From NCBI RefSeq assembly GCF_032062135.1, contig NC_092860.1, positions 1,783,100 through 1,847,099 on the forward strand: a stretch of DNA of 64,000 bases, read 5' to 3'. The position numbers were made by a program, and so were the translations under genes. The notes below the pieces were generated by a model, which ran no database searches, was not told the origin of the DNA, and saw only the letters and a program-made list of their open reading frames with translations. The DNA is from Pyxicephalus adspersus. Taxonomy: Eukaryota > Chordata > Amphibia > Anura > Pyxicephalidae. Shown piece by piece: positions 57,718 through 64,000 of this stretch (the first letter of the stretch is position 1; every line of letters begins with the position of its first letter).

Positions 57718-58457
57718 CCCGGCTTGATCAGTATGAGCCATCATGATGCAGGTATACTTCAGATCAGCCAGCTGATTCGAGTGGGTTGCATCTTTAACCC
57801 AGGAGCACAGCTTAAAGCGAAAGTGGAAGTGCATGTCAATCACATTCAATCGGTGCAAATCTGCCAGTGTGGCGCTGTAGAAATCCCCTTTTATGATGTC
57901 CCAACGCACATTTGGAATTGTGTATTCTAGCACTTCATCAGCTTTGAATCCAACAGACATGGACATGTTGCATATCACCAGACACTTGGGGCTCAGCACC
58001 TTGGTGAGCCAAATAAACAGGTTGTCCCGGGTTGTTTTGTACATTTGCATTGATTGCTCATGATACCTGATAACATTCTATATACACGAGTTAAAGACTA
58101 CATCGGGCTGAGGTCCATGTTCGAAGACAGCCAGCACGCTCTCTATGTACTCCGAAGAGACACGGGTCAGTAAATAGAACCGTACAAGGTGGTGGTCAGT
58201 TCTGTAATGATGCACTTGGCAGTAAATTTTGCCATTGTGCATTTCACCAAGAGATCCCCTAAAGTGTCGTTTGCATATGACATCTCACCCTTCCCTTTCA
58301 GCTGCTTCTCAGTCAGAAACTCATCATTCTGCAGTATTTTCACAAGATCCTTGTTGATGGATCTTTGAATGGAGTCTCCCAGGTCGGCCACATACTTATG
58401 GAGAAGATACTTTTTATGGCGAAGTCTTTGGACATCTGCTGAGCTCAATAACTTCAT
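57718..58457 (-). pseudogene. PCED1-like (PC-esterase/FAM113) intronless copy, broken
   Basis: PCED1A/B are GDSL/SGNH-type PC-esterase domain proteins of uncertain substrate. An ATG at 58457 opens a frame with LGDSIQR (the GDS nucleophile block), INKDLV and LTEKQLKGKGEMSY. The frame then shifts by one base near 58255-58268, after which GEMHNG, HHLVRFYLLTR and SSEYIESVL continue the family match. A TAG at 58080-58078 sits where the family has Trp after NSC. Beyond it come CLVICNMSM, GDFYSATLADLHRLNVIDMH, FHFR and DATH, close to the family's catalytic end. The whole domain is contiguous without introns, unlike the mammalian genes, so a retrocopy is likely. The usual proline-rich tail is absent: the frame runs into minisatellite DNA. 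With only two lesions, an assembly error or a recent origin cannot be excluded. Confidence 0.8.
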
Positions 58458-58706
58458 GGCTCAATGTGGTCATCCAGGACCTCTGGGTTCCCGTTAAACA
58501 TTCCGGTGTCTCCTATCTCATCACCCTGACATATACAGAGGGACTGCTGTCAAACTTTCCAGTTCCGGGGTAACATACACAGAAATTCAGTCCCATAAAG
58601 CGTGGTACCGATCGATGAAGCAGAAGACTTGGCTTTCTACATTCAATCACAAATTTCAGATTACACACTTGCGTTACACACTTCGGGGTGTCATTAAAGA
58701 TGCACT
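58458..58706 (-). other. Unassigned sequence upstream of the PCED1-like copy
   Basis: About 250 bp between the PCED1-like ATG and the first right-arm module. No repeat unit and no known domain was recognised. It could be 5' UTR carried along with the retrocopy, which is inference. Confidence 0.35.
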
Positions 58707-58860
58707 ACACCCAGCTCTAGATGCCAGTTACTAGTGCCTTCCACACTCCGTCTCAGGGCCTTCTATCGAGTGAAAGCACATGAAAGGGAACGGGCTTGGC
58801 AGAATCAGCGGGGAAAGAAAACCCTGTTAAGCTTGAGTCTAGTCTGGCATCTAGAGCTGG
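58707..58860 (+). repeat. Inner junction module of the right arm
   Basis: 58707-58758 is a minisatellite piece in left-arm orientation (AGCTCTAGATGCCAGTTACT). 58760-58860 then switches orientation with AATCAGCGGGGAAAGAAAAC, GAGTCTAGTCTGG and the start of the + strand array. So one orientation switch lies inside this short stretch. Confidence 0.65.
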
Positions 58861-61800
58861 GTACTGGGTAGTGGGCAGGCAGCAGTAATAGCAGGAAGTT
58901 TGGTACTGGGTACTAGAGTTTGGTACAGGGAAGGTGGCAGCATCATTTACAGCAGAAGGAGTAGGAGGCGGTGGGCTCTGAGACGGAGTGGATACGGCAT
59001 TAGTATCTGGCATCTAGAGTTTGGCACTGGGCAGGCGGCAGCATCATTTACAGCAGGAGGAGGAGGAGGCGGTGGGCTCTGACGCGGAGTGTGAACGGCA
59101 TTAGTATCTGGCATCTACAGTCGGGCAATGGGCAGGCGGCAGCATCAGTTACAGCAGGAGGAGGAGGAGGCGGTGGGCTCTGAGACAGAGTGTGGACAGC
59201 ATTAGTATCTGGCATCTACAGTCAGGTACTGGGAAGGTGGCAGCATCATTTACAGCAGGAGGAGGAGGCGGTGGGCTTTGAGACGGAGCATGGACGGCAT
59301 TAGTATCTTGCATCTACAGTCGGGTACTGGGCAGAGGGCAGCATCATTTACAGCAGGAGGAGGAGGCAGTGGGCTCTGAGACGAAGCGTGGACGGCATTA
59401 GTACCTGGCATCTACAGTCGGGCAATGGGCAGGCGGCATCATTTACAACAGGAGGAGGAGGCGTTGGGCTCTGTGACGGAGCATGGACGGCATTCGTATC
59501 TGGCATCTAGAGTTTGGGACTGGGCAGACGGCAGCATCATTTACCACAGGTGGAGGAGGCGATGGGCTCTGAGACGAAATGTGTATGGCATTAGTATCTG
59601 GCATCTAGAGTTTGCTACTTGGCAGGCGGCAGCATCAGGTACAGCAGGAGGAGGAGGAGGTGGTGAGCTCTGAGACAGAGTGTGGATGGCATTAGTATCT
59701 GGCATCTACAGTCGGGTACTGGGCAGGCGGCAGCATCATTTACAGCAGGAGGAGGAGGAGGCGGTGGGCTCTGAGACGGAGCATGAACGGCATTAGTATC
59801 TGGCATCTAGAGTTTGGGACTGGGCAAGCGGCAGCATCAGTTACAGCAGGAGGAGGCGGAGGGCTCTGAGACAGAGTGTGGATGGCATTAGTATCTGGCA
59901 TCTACAGTCGGGTACTGGGCAGGCAGCAGCATCATTTACAGCAGGAGGAGCAGGAGGCGGTGGGCTCTGAGACGGAGTGTGAGCGGCATTAGTATCTGGC
60001 ATCTACAGTCGGGTACTGGGCAGGCGGCAGCATAAGTTACAGCAGGAGAAGGAGGAGGTGGTGGGCCCTGAGATGGAGTGTGGACAGAATTAGTATCTGG
60101 CATCTACAGTCAGGTACTGGCCAGGCAGCAGCATCATTTACAGCAGGAGGAGGAGGAGGCGGTGGGCTCTGAGACGGAGCATGGACGGCATTAGTATCTG
60201 GCATCTAGAGTTTGGTACTGGGCAGACGGCAGCATCAGTTACAGCAGGAGGAGAGAGAGGCGGTGGGCTCTGAGACAGAGTGTGGACGGCATTAGTATCT
60301 GGCATCTACAGTCGGGTACTGGGCAGGCGGCAGCATCATTTACAGCAGGAGGAGGCGGTGGGCTCTGAGACGGCGTGTGAACAGTATTAGTATCTGGCAT
60401 CTACAGTCGGGTACTGGGCAGGCGGCAGCATCATTTACAGCAGGAGGAGGAGGAGGCGGTGGGCTCTGAGACGGCGTGTGAACGGTATTAGTATCTGGTA
60501 TCTACAGTTGGGTACTGGGCAGACGGCAGCATCAGTTACAGCAGGAGAAGGTGGTGAGCTCTGAGACGGAGTGTGGATGGCATTAGTATCTGGCATCTAG
60601 AGTTTGCTACTTGGCAGGCGGCAGCATCAGGTACAGCAGGAGGAGGAGGAGGTGGTGAGCTCTGAGACAAAGTGTGGACGGCATTAGTATCTGGCATCTA
60701 CAGTGGGGTACTGGGCAGGCGGCAGCATCATTTACAGCAGGAGGAGGAGGAGGCGGTGGGCTCTGAGATGGAGCATGAACGGCATTAGTATCTGGCATCT
60801 ACAGTGGGGTACTGGGCAGGCGGCAGCATCAGTTACAGCAGGAGGAGGAGGAGGCGGTGGGCTCTGAGACAGAGTGTGGATGGCATTAGTATCTGGCATC
60901 TAGAGTCGGGTACTGGGCAGGCAGCAGCATCATTTACAGCAGGAGGAGGAGGAGGCGGTGGGCTCTGAGACGGAGTGTGAACGGCATTAGTATCTGGCAT
61001 CTACAGTTGGGTACTGGGCAGGCGGCAGCATCAGTTACAGCAGGAGAAGGAGGAGGTGGTGGGCTCTGAGATGGAGTGTGGACAGATTTAGTATCTGGCA
61101 TCTAAAGTCAGGTACTGGCCAGGCAGCAGAATCATTTACAGCAGGAGGAGGAGGAGGCGGTGGGCTCTGAGATGGAGCATGGACGGCATTATTATCTGGC
61201 ATCTAGAGTTTGGTATTGGGCAGGCAGCATCATTTACAGCAGGAGGAAGAGGCGGTGGGCCCTGAGACAGAGTATGGACGGCATTTGTATCTGGCATCTA
61301 GAGTTTGGTACTGGGAAGGTGGCAGCATCATTTACAGCAGGAGGAGGTGGTGGGCTCTGTGACGCAGTCTGGACGGCATTAGTATCTGGCATCTACAGTT
61401 GGGTACTGGGCAGGTAGCAGCATCAGTTACAGCAGGAGAAGGAGGAGGTGGTGGGCTGTGAGACGGAGTGACGACAGAACTAGTATCTGGCATCTACAGT
61501 CAGGTACTGGGCAGGAAGCAAGATAATTTACAGCAGGAGGAGGAGGAGGCGGTGGGCTCTGAGACAGAGTGTGGCCGGCATTAGTATCTGGCATCTACAG
61601 TTGGGTACTGGGCAGGCAGCAGCATAACTTACAGCAGGAGGAGGATGAGGCAGTGGGTTCTGAGACGGAGTGTGGATGGCATTAGTATCTGGCATCTACA
61701 GTCGGGTACTGGGCAGGCTGCAGCATCATTTACAGCAGGAGGAGGTGGTGGGCTCTGTGACGGAGTGTGGACGGCATTAGTATCTGGCATCTATAGTCGG

Positions 61801-62345
61801 GTACTGGGCGGGCGGCAGCATCAGTAACAGCAGGAGGAGGCGGTGGGCTCTGAGACGTAGTGTAGACGGCATTAGTATCTGACATCTACAGTCAGGTACT
61901 GGGCAGGCGGCAGCATCAGTTACAGCAGAAGGAGGAGGAGGTGGTGGGCTCTGAGAAGGAGTGTGGACGGCATTAGTATCTGGCATCTACAGTCGGGTAC
62001 TGGGAAGGTGGCAGCATCATTTACAGCAGAAGGAGGAGGAGGTGGGCACTGGGACGGAGTGTGGACGGCATTAGTATCTGGCATCTACAGTCGGGTACTG
62101 GGCAGGCGGCAACATCATTTACAGCAGGAGGAGGAGGAGGAGGTGGTGGCTCTGAGACGGAGCTTGGACGGCATTAGTATCTGGCATCTAGAGTTGGGTA
62201 CTGGGCAGGCAGCAGTAACAGCAGGAGTAGGAGGCGGTGGGCTCTGAGACATAGTGTGGACGGCATTGGTATCTTGCATCTAGAGTCAGGCACTGGGAAG
62301 GCGGCAGCAGTAACAGCAGGATTAGGAGGCGGTGGGCCCTGTGAC
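58840..62345 (+). repeat. Minisatellite, period about 98-104 bp, about 35 units
   Basis: Unit landmarks are GGCATTAGTATCTGGCATCT, GGGTACTGGGCAGGCGGCAG, CATCATTTACAGCAGGAGG and GGCGGTGGGCTCTGAGAC. Starts of the GGCATTAG landmark at 59098, 59198, 59296 and 59394 give the period. The number of GGA triplets varies from unit to unit, so frames shift. ORFs across it (Pro-rich on -, Gly-rich on +) are products of the repetition rather than genes. Confidence 0.95.
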
Positions 62346-62515
62346 GGAGCGTGGACCGCATTGGAGGTTGAGGTCATCACCTCTATGGACAGTGTAGAAG
62401 CTGTTGCTAATTGAGACATGAATGGGTTAATGAAAATCACACTTTCCATACCTACTATCTAGTGAAACCACATAAAAGGGAACGGTCTTGGTGGAATCCG
62501 CAGGGAAATACATAC
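62346..62515 (+). repeat. Right terminal module of the PCED1-like locus
   Basis: Contains GGTTGAGGTCATCACCTCTA, TGGACAGTGTAGAAGCTGTT, GAGACATGA and AAAGGGAACGGTCTTGG then GGAATCCGCAGGGAAA. It is the inverted counterpart of 57370-57600, so the array and the pseudogene share one pair of ends. Confidence 0.65.
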
Positions 62516-62518
62516 ATT

Positions 62519-62989
62519 TTTTATCATTTGTGGATCTGTATTTGTTTCACATAAATATTTACATTTTTATAGGTTTTAGGATACATACCTAGTGCTATTA
62601 GAATAAAATATCTGTATTCTTTGGAAAAAAATATACAATTTTTTATGGCCTTTTGGATAGATATCAACCTACAAGTGCTATCAGAATTAAATATCTGTAT
62701 TGTTTGTAGAGAAATACATCATTTTTTTATGGCTTTAGGGAATCATAGCAAAGTGGGATCAGAACTAAAGATCTGTATTTTCTGTAGAGAAATATATAAT
62801 GTTTTATGGTCTTTTGGATCGATACAAAGTGCTATCAGAATTAAATATCTAGATTTTTGGGAGAGAAATATAGACATTTTTATGGCTTTGGAGATGTATA
62901 GCAAAGTGGGATCAGAATGAAATATCTGTTTTTTTTGGAGAGAAATACTGAAATTTTTATGGGTTTTAGGATGGATACCATGTGCCATC
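62519..62989 (+). repeat. Minisatellite, period about 77-83 bp, about 6 units
   Basis: Repeated landmarks are TTTTTATGG, GTGCTATCAGAATTAAATAT and GTAGAGAAATA; unit starts are near 62638, 62721, 62799, 62876 and 62953. The array resumes at 63947 after an insertion and runs to the window end. Confidence 0.85.
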
Positions 62990-63946
62990 TTTAGAGATGA
63001 GCGAATTTCTCAAAAATTTGATTCGGCCGGTTTCCCGAATTTTCCTGAAAAGATTTGCTTTGATCTGAATTTATTTGTGGCGAATTGCGGTTAAAAACTG
63101 CTATTTCCGGTTATTTTGGCTATTTCGCAGTTGCCGTGCAGTACTTCTACTATGTATTCTTAGATAGAGTTTCTCTATCTAAGAATACAGGGCACTAAAG
63201 GGGATGAATAGGGACAAGTCCCCATTCATCATCTGTAGTGCTCTGTATTCTTAGATATTGAAACTCTATCTAAGAAATCATAGAACAGCACTGCAACAGC
63301 AATCGCCGTTGCCGTGCTGTGATTTTACTATGTATTCTTAGATGGATTTTCTCTAACTTCTCTAACTATCTAAGAGTACATTCCTGGACATTGTAGTGGA
63401 ACTGCAGAGGACTGCAGTTCAGTTTCCCACATGACGTCACAGTGGCAAAACTGAACTGCAGATGACCTCTGCAGTTCCACTGCAGTCCCCATTCATCACC
63501 TGTAGTGCCCTGTATTCTTAGATAGAGAAACTCTATCTAAGAATACATAGTAAAAGCACAGCACGGGTGTTGCAGTGCTGTTCTATGTATTCTTAGATAG
63601 AGTTTCACTATCTAACAATACACAGCACTACAGGGGATGAATGGGGACTTGTCCCCATTCATCCCCTTTAGTGCCCTGTATTCTTAGATAGAGCTGTGCT
63701 TTTACTATGTATTCTTAGAGTTTCTCGATCTAAGAATACAGGGCACTAGTCCCTATTCATCCCCTGTAGTGCCTAAAAATCGTAGTGGAATCTCTAAAGT
63801 CCTCACACGTCTAGCTGCCATTTCAGGAAAGAATGGCGATTCGTTACAACGAATCGCGGGGAAATTTGGATTCCGAGCGAAACAAATTTTTCATGAAATT
63901 CGGATTGAATTCCACTTCGTCAGCTTCAATTTACTCATAATTAGTT
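62990..63946. mobile_element. Hairpin-rich non-autonomous DNA element inserted in the 78-bp array
   Basis: Its ends are weak inverted repeats (AGATGAGCGAATT on the left; AATTTACTCATAA on the right). It splits one minisatellite unit between GTGCCATC and ATCATAAT, so ATC may be a 3-bp target duplication. Inside are at least six versions of a TGTATTCTTAGATAGAG palindrome. Two are perfect with 17-bp arms (63153-63189 and 63511-63547). A second perfect palindrome lies at 63632-63667. The superfamily was not determined. Confidence 0.65.
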
Positions 63947-64000
63947 ATCATAATAAAATATCTGTATTTTTTTTTACAGAAATTTTTAGGTTTTTTTGTG

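Noticed and set aside
58753..62449. Repeated Pro-rich and Gly-rich ORFs that look like a repeat protein
   Set aside because: They come from the minisatellite; the frame changes as GGA number varies and stops occur between units.

Overview
This is a vertebrate nuclear window, most likely from a frog. It holds two multi-exon genes with GT-AG introns in a repeat-rich background: V-SINEs, L2-type LINE tails, hAT-like and TTAA-like DNA elements, and many minisatellites. It comes from a draft scaffold with two N gaps (17653-18220 and 21615-22589). The frog assignment rests on recalled resemblance of the repeats to anuran genomes; the gene identities rest on exon translations.

Layout. Positions 1-25786 are intron 1 of FOXK2, whose first exon lies before the window. 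FOXK2 exons 2-9 (+ strand) lie between 25787 and 37113 and encode 525 residues: the end of the FHA domain, the forkhead domain and the C-terminal region. The 3' UTR runs to about 38755. A gene-free stretch of about 3.7 kb follows. WDR45B (WIPI3) is then complete on the - strand, with ten coding exons from 52456 down to 43912 and a 344-residue product. The two genes are tail to tail, as in human. The region just upstream of the WDR45B start codon carries three exact GTCACGTGAC palindromes, the CLEAR/E-box consensus of TFEB-family factors, which fits an autophagy gene.

From 52.7 to 64 kb no intact gene was found. This part holds a 38-bp type minisatellite (54.8-55.7 kb), a Tc1/mariner transposase fragment, decayed tRNA-Ser and tRNA-Leu copies, and a compound locus at 57.35-62.5 kb. 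That locus has an intronless, broken PCED1-like (PC-esterase/FAM113) copy between inverted arms built from the same roughly 100-bp minisatellite, expanded to about 35 units on one side. After it come a roughly 78-bp minisatellite and a hairpin-rich element inserted into that array.

Working together: FOXK2 is a forkhead repressor known in mammals to restrain autophagy genes, and WDR45B is a PROPPIN-family autophagy protein. The neighbourhood is conserved, but nothing in the sequence shows that the two are co-regulated. The most unusual material is the PCED1-like inverted-repeat locus, the triple CLEAR promoter, a 5-bp-target-site MITE family concentrated in FOXK2 introns, and the nested hAT insertion.
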